A stretch of DNA of 64,000 nucleotides from Ailanthus altissimus (taxonomy: Eukaryota; Streptophyta; Magnoliopsida; Sapindales; Simaroubaceae), in contig OX327693.1 of assembly GCA_946807835.1 (NCBI GenBank), positions 7,023,501-7,087,500 on the forward strand. The letters are read 5' to 3'. The position numbers were made by a program, and so were the translations under genes. Shown here piece after piece: positions 1 through 9,619 of the stretch. The notes under the pieces were generated by a model. The model did no database searches and was not told where the DNA came from. It was given only the letters and a program-made list of their open reading frames with translations. Position 1 is the stretch's first letter; every line of letters starts with the position of its first letter.

Positions 1-2437
1 ATTGCAATAATGTAGAGATTGTTATAAACCTTTAAAACTCGATTGTCATTTAAAATCTCTAATAAGAAGTGTGACAATAAGTTTAGATATAAAAATTTTT
101 AATGTTATTTTTTTTTTTACTTTTCTAAATTCTCAAAGAATAATTATAAGTTGCTGGAAAAAATTGTAAAATCTATGGTTAGATTTAGATAGAATAATCT
201 ATGCTTAGATTTAGAGAGAATAAGGTATAATCAAAGTTGTAAATGTGATATATGACCAAAGTTGTTGATAAAGTTTGAAACTAGAATTAATTAAAAATGA
301 AGAAATTCAAACAACAACGTTAAGGGTTTTGATTTATTCAGAAGCCAAAGGTATCCAAATTATGCCTTATTAATTAGTGTTAAATAAAGTTGTTTTTAGA
401 CTAATTAACATCAACTTCTTTTGTTGATGAGACATAAAATATTGTTTCATGATATACAAAAATCTCAAACACCTATTTATGAATGGCATCATTTGGACCA
501 ATATTATTATTTTTAAGAATATATATTGTCAAAATATATACATGAAATGAAAAACTATTAAATGGAATTACTTATTTAAATATTATTACCTTTCACACTC
601 ATCTAAAGTATATAACTTACTTTCTTTGAATTCTTAAAGTTTTATTCTTTCTATTATCAAATATATATTAAATCATAAATAAATAAATAAATAACCATGT
701 TTAACTTATAAAGAAGTAAAACATTATTTAGGAGAATTTCGATAACAAAACGTATGTATTTTAAAGTTAGACATTAATTTGGAATTTGATTTTTCATAAA
801 TTCAATAGTTATTTGGAAATATTTAATCAAAATATAATATTTCTTAAAATAATTCTAACTGAACTAAATAGTTAGGGAAAGTCTCGCTTGATGAGTTTTC
901 AATCTACAAAATTCAAAATTTTCTAAATTTTTCAGATTGTTTTTAATTTTTTCTCTTCCATTCACCAACTTCTTTTTAAAATTTCATCACTAAATGTTGA
1001 TGTGTGTTTCTTATGATAAATTTTAAAAAATTTAGCCGATTTTTATAGATTTATTTTTATATATTTTCTTTACCATTATATTTTATCAACAAGGGTAATT
1101 ATGTCTATTTTGCATTGTTTTGGCTAATAAAAATTAACCTATTACTTTGTGGATAAAATAAATTTGCGTAAAATACGGGTCATTTAAAATATTCCCTTTT
1201 ATTTAAGGATTGAAACATAAATGTATAATTAGTGTTTCAAAAGGATATCAAGGGGTGTCAATATCAATTGCCTCTCTTTATTCATAGGCTATTTACGCAT
1301 TTGGGTCTAACATCACAAATTTATAAATCAAGTTCCATTAGTATGATTCGCCTACATCCTTTAGACTTTGTCACAATTCAAGGATTTAATATTTGGCCAA
1401 ATTGGACCTGTGACTGAATTTTGTATTGCAATTGAGGTTTAAAATTTAAATTATTTTAACCCAAAAATAAATTAACTTTCTTGTTTATTTGTAAGTGTAT
1501 CTATAATGATATCGGATGGATTTAAATTATAAGAAGTAAATTTTAAATATTAAAATCTTACTGTATAAATTTCATATTTTTTGCTCTATGGGGAAAACTT
1601 AGGAGTTTAACATCTCATAATTTTAATGGCGTCTTATTTGGTAAATCTAACATAAGTAAACTAATTATCATAATTATGAGAAAATATGAATCTTTCACTA
1701 TGATAAATGAATATATACAAGAGGTGGTCTTAATGTAAGTTTAGTACTACTACCAAAAAAAAAATTTACTTTACATAAGAAATGTGTTTTATACAAGATT
1801 TATGTTCTATACAAGTAATTTGTTCTATATAAGAAGTACAACCTATTGGATGATAATATTTTCTAAATAAATAACGTCATGCCAACACTCCCCTTCAATT
1901 ATGGGATCCACTATTATCTGTAGAGAAACATTGTTGATTCTTCAGTTGATAGTGTAAGTACGGACAACTCAAGAGATGGATTAGGGGGTTCTTGATCAAA
2001 GGTCATTCAATCTTTATCCACACTACTTGTTTGATTCACTTAACTAAGCTTCGATCCCCTTTTTTCTATTACCTTTAAGTAATATTTTGCCCCCTTTAAA
2101 ATTATAACCAAGAATATTTTTGGTTAGAATATCTTGAAAAACACAAAAAGAATGCTAAAATGTTACAATGCATGCAAGAGTAAAAGTAATTCAATTAACA
2201 AAAAGGATATTATATTTAAGAGATAGAACCACAAGTACAATATTTAAGGTAAGAGAATTTAATTAAATGATAGAACTCTCTTTAGTAATAAAAGAGGTAC
2301 TACCATTGATTGTGCAAATAATTGTTTGAGAAGAAAGAAAAAAAAATTTTAATTAACCAAAGTATCTAGTCATATAATCGGATGCACCTGTATTAATATT
2401 CATACATTATTTTTAGAAGTAATAGAAAATACGGAGA
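1..2437. repeat. Left copy of a direct segmental duplication (partner 51850-54955)
   Basis: Nearly the whole stretch aligns by eye, in the same orientation, with 51850-54955. Shared landmarks include the opening CTGCAATAATGT-like text, the TTTGGGTCTAACATCACAAA string near 1300 and 53080, and the TATCGGATGGATTT string near 1510 and 53320. No convincing gene lies in it; the short open frame at 1232-1417 has no recognisable domain and its partner at 53004 is not conserved as a frame. The right third (1666-2437) is Copia-derived. This copy lacks about 730 bp that the partner keeps between roughly 53697 and 54427. The alignment stops near 2437, so the true left end lies outside the window. Confidence 0.85.
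1666..2437 (-). mobile_element. Remnant of a minus-strand Copia element: one LTR plus a fragment of pol
   Basis: Positions 1666-1887 match the LTRs at 53477-53675 and 56115-56355 and end in GCCAACA, followed by a pyrimidine tract that is the polypurine tract read from the other strand. The five bases before the LTR (CTAAT, 1661-1665) equal those just outside the far LTR of the fuller copy (56356-56360). This supports CTAAT as the original target duplication and puts the insertion before the segmental duplication. The remaining pol DNA has about 730 bp deleted near 1905 and is cut off near 2437. It is not functional. Confidence 0.75.
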
Positions 2438-2973
2438 CTTTTGCTTTAGTTTTTATTTCACCTGGCTTTTCATTAGAAAAATTAGATACAACTATCATAA
2501 GTGGTGGATACAACTGTCATAATCAAATGGGAGTGTTATAGCACATTGCATGTCCACCACTCATCTTTATCACTCACGTAAATGCCAAAGTCACCTCACA
2601 CGTTTGCACGCAAGTTTGCAATTTGTTCATATATATATATATATATGAACAAATTCTTAAGATGTTTGAAAAAGAACAATGGAATGAAAAGCTCTCCTTC
2701 TCTATTTGCATTTCTTTCTTGATTCTACTTATTTTGATTTATTTACAATAATTATGTAATTTTTCAGAATATTTTCTCCAACTTTCTCTTAGAAATTCCC
2801 TTATTTTCTCATTAAATAAACACTGATTTAAGTTCTGAGTACTTTTTTTTTTTTTTTGGCGAGTACGCTGATAAAATCAAGCATAGTATAAGATATGTAA
2901 AATGAGTTAGACTGGCACAAAACAGTTCAACTTTATTTTTGCCCATTCGTAGTTCATATTGAACCTATTTCAG
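2438..2973. other. 3' flank of the first BAHD gene with a perfect 36-bp palindrome
   Basis: No gene is seen here. A perfect inverted repeat at 2620-2655 consists of AATTTGTTC, an AT alternation and GAACAAATT, and could extrude as a cruciform. A T run sits near 2845-2860. The sequence just beyond the stop codon of the BAHD gene (gaatgggcaaaa and gccag motifs on its strand) is shared with the 3' flank of the second BAHD gene, so it belongs to the duplicated gene unit and probably contains the 3' UTR. Confidence 0.7.
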
Positions 2974-4362
2974 TCAGAAAGAGTAGTGGGAATCGAAAAT
3001 TGAAATGGCCGAATTGGGTAATGTTGCTGAACGTTGGGAAGTGAGGTCTATGATTTCTGGATCTTGTTGAAATAGAAGCATATCATTTTCTTCCAAGCAA
3101 ATCCAGGCTTCAATTCCTTTTCCATCTTTGGTACCATGCAGAAAAATTGATTTCTCGGCTAAACGGCCAGTGGTCACCCAAAAGGGTTTTCCCCAACCAA
3201 AATCCAATGTTTTATACACCGGAAACTGTGTCAAGCTAGAGAAGCAATAAGTATCAACTTCATCCATATTGTCAAAACCCTGTCCCAGATCTTTTTGGAT
3301 ATTGAGAAGATATGAGCAAACATCATCGGCATTTTGTAGCATTGAACAATCTTTTGAGGCTTTTCTTATTGCATCATTGAGCAAAGCTACTAAGTCAGGC
3401 AACTCCATTTTGCTCTCCTTGCTTGGAATGAACATAGCAATCCCCAAATTGAAAAAGTTACCAAAACAATTGAAAGGTAGAGGCAAACCCGTTTTTCCTC
3501 TCATGTTTAACGCATGAGTCGCAAAACTTGGCCTCAGCCGCCCGTGTTTCGCTTCTACCACCTTGATGAGAGCTCTCCATATACACGCCGTCACCACCAA
3601 TGTCCTCGAAGGATTGTGGCTACGTTTCTGAAACTCTGAATCCGAAACTTTAACTTTAGCCATAGCTGCAATAAGATTTGAAATTGTTTCACCGTCGAAC
3701 AAAAACACTGTTGTGACTTTTATTTTCCCATCCTCAAGATTTCTCAATGTTTTGTCTCTTTGTATAGTTCCGTTTGACGGGAGGACAGAATGAATATCGA
3801 AACTCAGAGGATCAACTTTAGCAATATTGCTCTGTCTACATGCAATAGCATATGCTTCAACAAATTTAAACATACTAAATCCATCAGCTATTCTATGTGT
3901 TTGACTAACACCAATGGCATGACCACCGCATCTGAACTTGTTGAATTGAACTGTGATTAAAGGACTGGCGACGGATTCAACCTGACACGATAATAGATTA
4001 TCCAATATTTCACCCTTTAAATCTCCATTGACAAGTTGAGAAAGCTCTTCATTTACTTGTGCTTCTACAAATAAAGCACCCTGATCACTACAATCAACCC
4101 ATAGTTTTTCTTCAATGTATCTCCCCGCTAGAGGGTAAAATAGGGTTAGGGTTTCAGACAAATATTTTTGCAAAAGCTCACTTATTCGGTCATTTTTTGC
4201 TTCATCACCATTGCTGCTATTAACTGGTTTATAGTAGAGAATTGCAGTCATGTAACTAGGAGCCCATGTTTGATCTAGTAAGGATATTTTATAATTGCGA
4301 ATATTTTGTGGAGTAGGAACTGATGGCTTTATCAATTTGGTGCTTTGGATTTGAATCTTCAT
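2974..4362 (-). CDS. BAHD acyltransferase (vinorine synthase-like clade), copy 1
   Basis: This 462-residue protein has the usual length for a BAHD acyl-CoA-dependent acyltransferase, encoded in a single exon. It carries the catalytic HxxxD motif as HRIAD at residues 156-160, preceded by the common GG.AIG..Q.H context, and the structural DFGWG motif at 387-391, followed by KP. The N-terminal PTPQ...YK.SLLDQ stretch and the SETLTLFYPLAGR segment near 69-81 are typical of the clade holding vinorine synthase-like and alcohol acetyltransferase enzymes. The family moves an acyl group from acyl-CoA to an alcohol or amine in the cytosol; no signal peptide is seen. The substrate cannot be read from sequence. 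The ATG at 4362 aligns with that of the paralogue at 37171 and follows a shared leader. No frameshift or stop is present, so it looks intact. Confidence 0.95.
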   Translation of the reverse strand: MKIQIQSTKLIKPSVPTPQNIRNYKISLLDQTWAPSYMTAILYYKPVNSSNGDEAKNDRISELLQKYLSETLTLFYPLAGRYIEEKLWVDCSDQGALFVEAQVNEELSQLVNGDLKGEILDNLLSCQVESVASPLITVQFNKFRCGGHAIGVSQTHRIADGFSMFKFVEAYAIACRQSNIAKVDPLSFDIHSVLPSNGTIQRDKTLRNLEDGKIKVTTVFLFDGETISNLIAAMAKVKVSDSEFQKRSHNPSRTLVVTACIWRALIKVVEAKHGRLRPSFATHALNMRGKTGLPLPFNCFGNFFNLGIAMFIPSKESKMELPDLVALLNDAIRKASKDCSMLQNADDVCSYLLNIQKDLGQGFDNMDEVDTYCFSSLTQFPVYKTLDFGWGKPFWVTTGRLAEKSIFLHGTKDGKGIEAWICLEENDMLLFQQDPEIIDLTSQRSATLPNSAISIFDSHYSF

Positions 4363-4533
4363 TTTGTTTAAGACAAATGTGTCTGATAAAGCTATTTTTG
4401 GTTGTTTTATTTTGCACTCAAAACTGATGGCTTCTTAAATATATATATATATATAAGAAGAAAATACTAAGATGTCAACTTTCCATTTAAGCTTCATTAA
4501 AGAATTTTATTGTATTTTACAACTACCCTATTG
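4363..4533 (-). promoter_or_regulatory. Core promoter and 5' leader of BAHD copy 1
   Basis: The DNA upstream of the ATG aligns with that of the paralogue (37004-37170). Both share a leader with GTGCAAAATAA, ACAACC and CTTTATCA blocks and an ACAAAATG start context, with a TATA-rich stretch at about 4437-4455, some 80-95 bases before the start codon. Here the TATA region has expanded into a TA dinucleotide run. Homology ends near the AATAGGGTAG motif at about 4532. The transcription start is inferred to lie roughly 30 bases downstream of the TATA stretch. Confidence 0.65.
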
Positions 4534-5489
4534 GCCAAAAGGACTAATTAGCTAGTTATTGGTGCCAAGTCAAATTAACCTAAAAATAGTTACAGAAACC
4601 TACGCAAGAAAAACGGCGGGAGAGTGTGCCTAGTTATCAAATTAACTGAAGGTTTTCTTTTTTTTAAGAAAAAAAAAACTTTTAAGTTTTTAAAAGCATC
4701 ACTTCAAACTTATTTTGTTTCTGTTGGAAATTTTGTAATATTGTGGATGCTTCACAAACTATAAATCACACAACAAATAATAATTTAAGGTGTGTAAGAA
4801 TATACTGTATTTAATGATAGATTTTTGCATTTATAAAATATTATAATTAGATTATATAAAAGTCTAACATGCAATATTTATTAGCTTTGATTTTGTAAGG
4901 ATGTGCTCCCATACAAAAAAAAGTCTAAAACAACTTTTTGACATTTTATTCATTTTTATTCTTCTCGTATCAACACACATATTTATATATTATAAGTATT
5001 CTTTCATTTAAGATACAATTCTTTACATATACCTCTTAGTTCATGATTGTTAGATCAAAATTCATATTTGATCAATGATTCAAAATGAACTATTACTATT
5101 TTTAAATCAATAAGTGTTATCAACAATTGTATTATTTTATATTTAATATGAAAGATTGTAACTTTATGAATAGTTATGTATATAAAATGAAAGTAAGACA
5201 ACTTTTCACTAATGTGTATTTTGAAATCAATATAAAATATCTAACATTTTCAAATTCAAGGATGTAATAAGTGTGTATAAGAATAACTTTTTTTCAAATG
5301 TGGTGTACGATGACGAAATAGGAAGACTTAGAATGTAGATGATAAGTAGCATTAATTGTTAGCACAATTAATAGAATGCTAGGCCTTAGTAATGGAATCA
5401 AGTATCAAGATTTACTTAAATCATATAAATATCCTCCAAGTTAATTATGCATTATTAAGGAAGTGTGATAATTGTCATTCTTAGTAGTG
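4534..5489. other. AT-rich intergenic stretch
   Basis: I see no gene or recognisable element here, only AT-rich sequence with short A and T runs. The right end merges into the truncated Copia element. Confidence 0.5.
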
Positions 5490-6234
5490 TAAACTCTCTA
5501 TACTACACCTTGTATCATTTTACTCCTATAGGATACTTTATGAATACCCCTCTGATAGCTCTAGATTTTAATTTTTCTTCTTCAACATAAACAAATGCAG
5601 GACAACTAAAAATTATGAGGTGGTCATACTTAAGAGGGTTACTAGATCATTTATCTTATAGTATCTTGAAGTCTATTGCTGAGGAGGGGCTTTTATTAAT
5701 TAAATAAGCTGCAGTCACCATAGCTTCTCTCGAGAATGCTATGGATATCTTTGCATTAGTAAGCATGCATCTACCTTTTCAAGTAGGGTCCTATTTATTC
5801 TCTTAGCTACACCATTCTGTTGCGGTGTTGATCTCGCAGACATGCAATCTCATGCTTGGCACAAAACCCATCAAACTCTCTATTGCAAGACTGAAAGTCA
5901 TTGTCAGTTCTTAGCCTCTTAACTCTTTTGCCAGTTTGATTATCAACAAGATCCTTTCAATTCTTGAACGTAACAAACACTTGATCCTTACTTTTCAAAA
6001 AATCTTCAACAAATAGACCTATAACTTTCTTGAATAGTCATCAATAAAACTAAGAAAATATTTAGCCTTACCATAAGTAACTATTTGAGCTGGTTTCTAA
6101 AGATTCGAGTGTATGTAGTTAAGAGTCCCCTTAGTCTTATGCTCGTCAATACTAAACCTCACTCTCTTTATTTTTTCAAGTACAAAATGCTCACAAAACT
6201 CTAATGGCTAGAACCTATCCTCACTAAACACCTT

Positions 6235-6423
6235 TTAACTAAATAACTCATTCAAGTTTCTCTCACCTAGGTTTGCTAATTTAAGATGCCATAACTTGGT
6301 TTGCATATTCTCATTATCTATAGAGAATAATGCAGAATCACTTACAACTTCTCCCTTAAGCATATAAACACTTTTGTGCTTCTTACTTCTCATTACAACC
6401 ATGGAGCCCTTTAACACTCTCAA
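6235..6423 (-). pseudogene. Copia GAG-pre-integrase fragment
   Basis: The 62-residue open frame has the order typical of the GAG-pre-integrase region: a YMLKGEVV segment, then a LWHLKLANLGERNLNEL stretch that corresponds to the usual LWH.RLGH.......L motif. The expected histidine of RLGH is changed to ANLG, so the zinc-binding HHCC start of integrase is damaged. It lies between the gag frame and the integrase remnant of the same minus-strand element. Confidence 0.7.
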
Positions 6424-6783
6424 AACTCATATGTCAATCCTAATGGAACATTAATTTTGGTCTAAAGTCCCTTGTGACATCAAGTTCCTCTTGAGGTCTG
6501 GAACATACCTAACTTCTGCCAACTCTCTCACTCACCCATTATGTAATTTAAGCTTAATACTACCAATTTTTATCATTTCATAAGCAATGTCACTACCCAT
6601 TAGCACCTTACCATTACTCATAGGCTAGAAATTTATAAACCAAGACTTGTATGGGCACATGTAAAAAGTACAACCAGAACCAAGAACCTATTGTTTAGTA
6701 TTCTTACCATCAGTAGCGATTAGAGTCTCTGTACTGTCGTAGCTATCATCATATGCAAACACAGTATCTACTTTCTTCATGTC

Positions 6784-7227
6784 TTATGCTTTCTTCTCCG
6801 GACAGTCCTTTATGAAGTGCCTATTTTTCTTGCAGCAACAACACTTTCTATGAGTCCTGTACTTCGATCTAAAGTCATTCTTCTTCTCATCTCTATGTGA
6901 GGACCTTCCTCTTACAGATAAATTTTTTACATTGCCTTCAATCTGCTTTCCTAATAGCTTTGAGTTTAATAATGATTTCAAATTGCTAATAGTTAAACTC
7001 TTTATACCGTAGAGTAACGTATCAACAAAGCTTTCATAACTCTTAGAAAGGGAACTCAACAGAATGATTGGCTTCTTTTCATCCTCTATCTTGATGTTGA
7101 TAGATTCAAGATCAATAATGATCTTGTTAAAAGTGTTTATATGGCCTTTAATCGGTGTCCCTTTTGATATAGATAGCTGATGCAACTTCTTCTTTATATG
7201 CAATCTGTTGGCCAATGACTTCTGCAT
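6784..7227 (-). pseudogene. Copia gag fragment with zinc knuckle
   Basis: The open frame encodes 147 residues of Copia-type Gag. The early part has the helical pattern of the UBN2/retrotransposon gag family, including LHQL, a GTPIKGHINTFNKII segment and an ILLSSLSKSYESFV segment corresponding to the usual LL.SLP.S...F. The last part has a knuckle CCCCKKNRHFIKDC (CX2CX4HX4C) in which the usual glycine before the histidine is arginine. Gag packages element RNA in cytoplasmic particles. The fragment starts inside the family's usual gag, and the surrounding element is broken, so it is a relic. Confidence 0.8.
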
Positions 7228-7561
7228 ATAATGAGAGTCAAGCTTCTTCTAAAGATCAATTGTTGTTGTCTCACCTGCTACTTTCCTTAATACTTCATTA
7301 CTCAATGATAGAACGATTGTACTGTGAGCTCTTTTTTTACTATCCCTTTTTTTTGCTTCAGTCTTTCATGACTCTAGCATCTTCTCTTCTTCACTAGATG
7401 GAGCTACGGTCTCTTTTAATATCGAGCCTAAACATTGTCTCACTAACAACGCCTTAACCTTCATCTTTTATAGATTGAAGTCATTCATCCTATTGAATTT
7501 CTCTACCTCATACTTAGGTGTGACCATGTTTGCTTAAAATCAAGCTCTAATATCAGTTTAT

Positions 7562-8244
7562 TGAAGCGAAAGAAATAATCAAACAATAAAGTTAAAGTAT
7601 ATAATGCAATAACAAGTAATTAAGAAAACTAAAGAGAGAAAGTAGAAGAAAAAACACACACAGAATTTACGTAGTTCAGCAACTTGCATATGTCCATGGT
7701 GGATCAAAATCTCACTCTTTTATTATTAAATCACAAGGCACTCACAAAGAAAAAACTCAAGAACATAATTCTCTCTTGTAACTATGGGTTTCCTTCACAA
7801 AGAATCATTAAGCTCTTAAGGATCACAAAGATCACTATAATCATAAAGATATCACAAAGATTATTTTGATCACGAAGATCTCTCATAAAGATGTGTTTAC
7901 AAGCCAATTGAGCACCTTTATATACTTTAAGAGACTTAGGTTAACCCTAAATATGTGAGAGTTGTATTACACAATTCTGAAGCACTTAGGAAATAACTCA
8001 AAATGGGAAACCTTTTCCAACACTAGTACTGTGGTGCTAGCTTCTAGACGCCATAGCCTTACTTCGATCCTGCCCAGTGCTGCAGCGTTGGGCTCCTGGT
8101 GTCATGGCCCTGAAGGCATTGCCAACCGGCACTGCAGTATTGGCTTTTTAACACCGCAGTGCCCAGACCTATGCAGTGGCACCTTCACCTTTCGCCTACT
8201 TTCACCTCCTTTTGCCTTTATCTTACTTCCCTCCATATCCAACA
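7562..8244 (-). repeat. Candidate LTR of the truncated Copia element
   Basis: This stretch lies on the 5' side of gag on the minus strand. It begins TGTTGG (minus strand) and stops in front of a primer-binding-like site. A locally GC-rich block at about 8040-8200 resembles in style, but not clearly in sequence, the GC-rich blocks of the solo LTRs at 15300-15450 and 48330-48460. The open frame at 7962-8285 lies in it and is not a gene. No partner LTR was found. Confidence 0.5.
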
Positions 8245-8329
8245 CACTTGGCATATTCCTTAAATCATATTACAATGATTTGTAATCAACTTTTTCACAT
8301 TGACCATAAGTCATAGAATATTAATCTAA

Positions 8330-9175
8330 ATAGCATAAACTTGGTGACTATAAAAATATGAGACAAAATGCTACAACCTTCATGTTGACCACAAATGCTA
8401 AATCAGTCGTCTCTATTATCAAAAATTAGGCGAAGGAGTTGGTGGCCGAAATTATTGAAGATTAAAGTCACACTAAACATGTTTCAATTCATTGCCTATA
8501 TAAGGGCACCTTTAGAAGGCTAATGAACGTTTTTAATGCTTTATAATTCGCTCATATACTTTTTCTTTAACATTTATAAGAATAAATTGTAAGTTAGGCT
8601 AAAGTTCTTATTAAAGTTAAATATAAGCTTCTATGTGTAATAAATTTATTTTTAAACTTTGATTCTTTATCAAGAGCTACAATGTTTGTAAATTTATTTG
8701 TGTTTAAACTCTTATCTATTAATTTTTTATAATACATAGGTTATAATTCTCATGTATCATATACTTTAAGTCATATTTTCTTTATGTGATTCTTGTTGAA
8801 TTATAATTCATAAGTTACTACAATATTGACAAAATGATATATTGTCGATCTTAGATAACTTGTATAGATGAATATGATTTGTTGATATTGTTTGGAAAGA
8901 ATTTATTCACATCAAATACATTTAATATTAAATGTGTCATATTATATATTATTCACATCAAATACATTCTCGAAGCCTTGCTTACATCATCATAGACTTC
9001 TCCTGTAATTCATATACAATTCTATCTCATCCACATAAATTAAATATTTAATTTTTTCTTTATTATTGTTTTAATATTTTTATTTTGCTAATCTATTTCT
9101 CCGAAAGCTTTCTTGTGCGATCAACATTTCGATCTATTGTGCAATAACTATATTACATTTTAAGCATAAATATTT
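8330..9175 (+). mobile_element. Decayed Gypsy LTR remnant (same family as 15852-17494)
   Basis: Landmarks of the Gypsy LTRs appear in the same order: a GACAAAATG motif, the AAATTATTGAAGATT block, CATTGCCTATATAAGG with its TATA box near 8493, the RGTTATAATTCTCATGT block near 8740, and the terminal TGCRATARC.RYATTACATTTT.AGCATAAA near 9170. It is far more diverged than the two LTRs in the nest and its left portion is missing. No internal domain adjoins it. Confidence 0.75.
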
Positions 9176-9619
9176 TGCTATTATTTCATCCTTAAAATGT
9201 AATTTTGCTACTATTTTCATCTCTTAAATATGGTCATTTTTATTTTTAAAAGACGCAATCGGTAATTTTTAAAATATTTAAGACCTAATAAATAATTCAA
9301 TATAAACATAGAGATTAAAGTAATAATTTCTTTATTAAAATAGAATGATTGACGTTGTGAGAATAATAGCATACGACTTCTGCCAGCATCGCCGCAATAT
9401 GAAAAATGAAAATGTAGTAATTTTTTCTAATGTTATATTGCGTTTATTAATGTTTATAATTAAACATTTATTAGGCTCTTACTTATCGTAAATTTTTAAT
9501 AGCACAGTTCAGACTCAGGGACGAAGTCACATAAGAACTAAGATAGCAGTTATGATATGCGTGCGAAAATTAATAGGATTAATTGTCTTTTATTCTTGCA
9601 ACCCCTTATAGATGGTTTA

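Larger units (their letters stand above)
5490..8244 (-). mobile_element. Truncated Copia retrotransposon (LTR, gag, integrase)
   Basis: Reading the minus strand, a candidate LTR (8244 down to 7562, TGTTGG to CTTCA) is followed by a primer-binding-like site (TGATATTAGAGCTT, 7555-7542) resembling the initiator-Met-tRNA site of Copia elements. Next comes gag with a zinc knuckle (about 7227-6784), then a GAG-pre-integrase segment (about 6423-6235). Integrase remnants follow: LRTDN near 5900, and a C-terminal stretch with FSCPAFVYV and FIKYPIGVK near 5500-5600. Stops and frameshifts interrupt it. Reverse transcriptase, RNase H and the second LTR are missing, so it cannot move alone. The LTR edges are inferred from TG/CA ends and lack a target-duplication check. 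Confidence 0.75.

Noticed and set aside
3269..3517. Plus-strand open frame inside BAHD copy 1, and similar frames inside copy 2 (37632-37823, 37875-38105, 38025-38372)
   Set aside because: They lie entirely within intact BAHD coding sequence in other frames and match nothing.
7962..8285. 107-residue frame in a GC-rich patch
   Set aside because: It lies in the candidate LTR of the truncated Copia element. Its GC-rich look is like that of LTR blocks elsewhere in the window.
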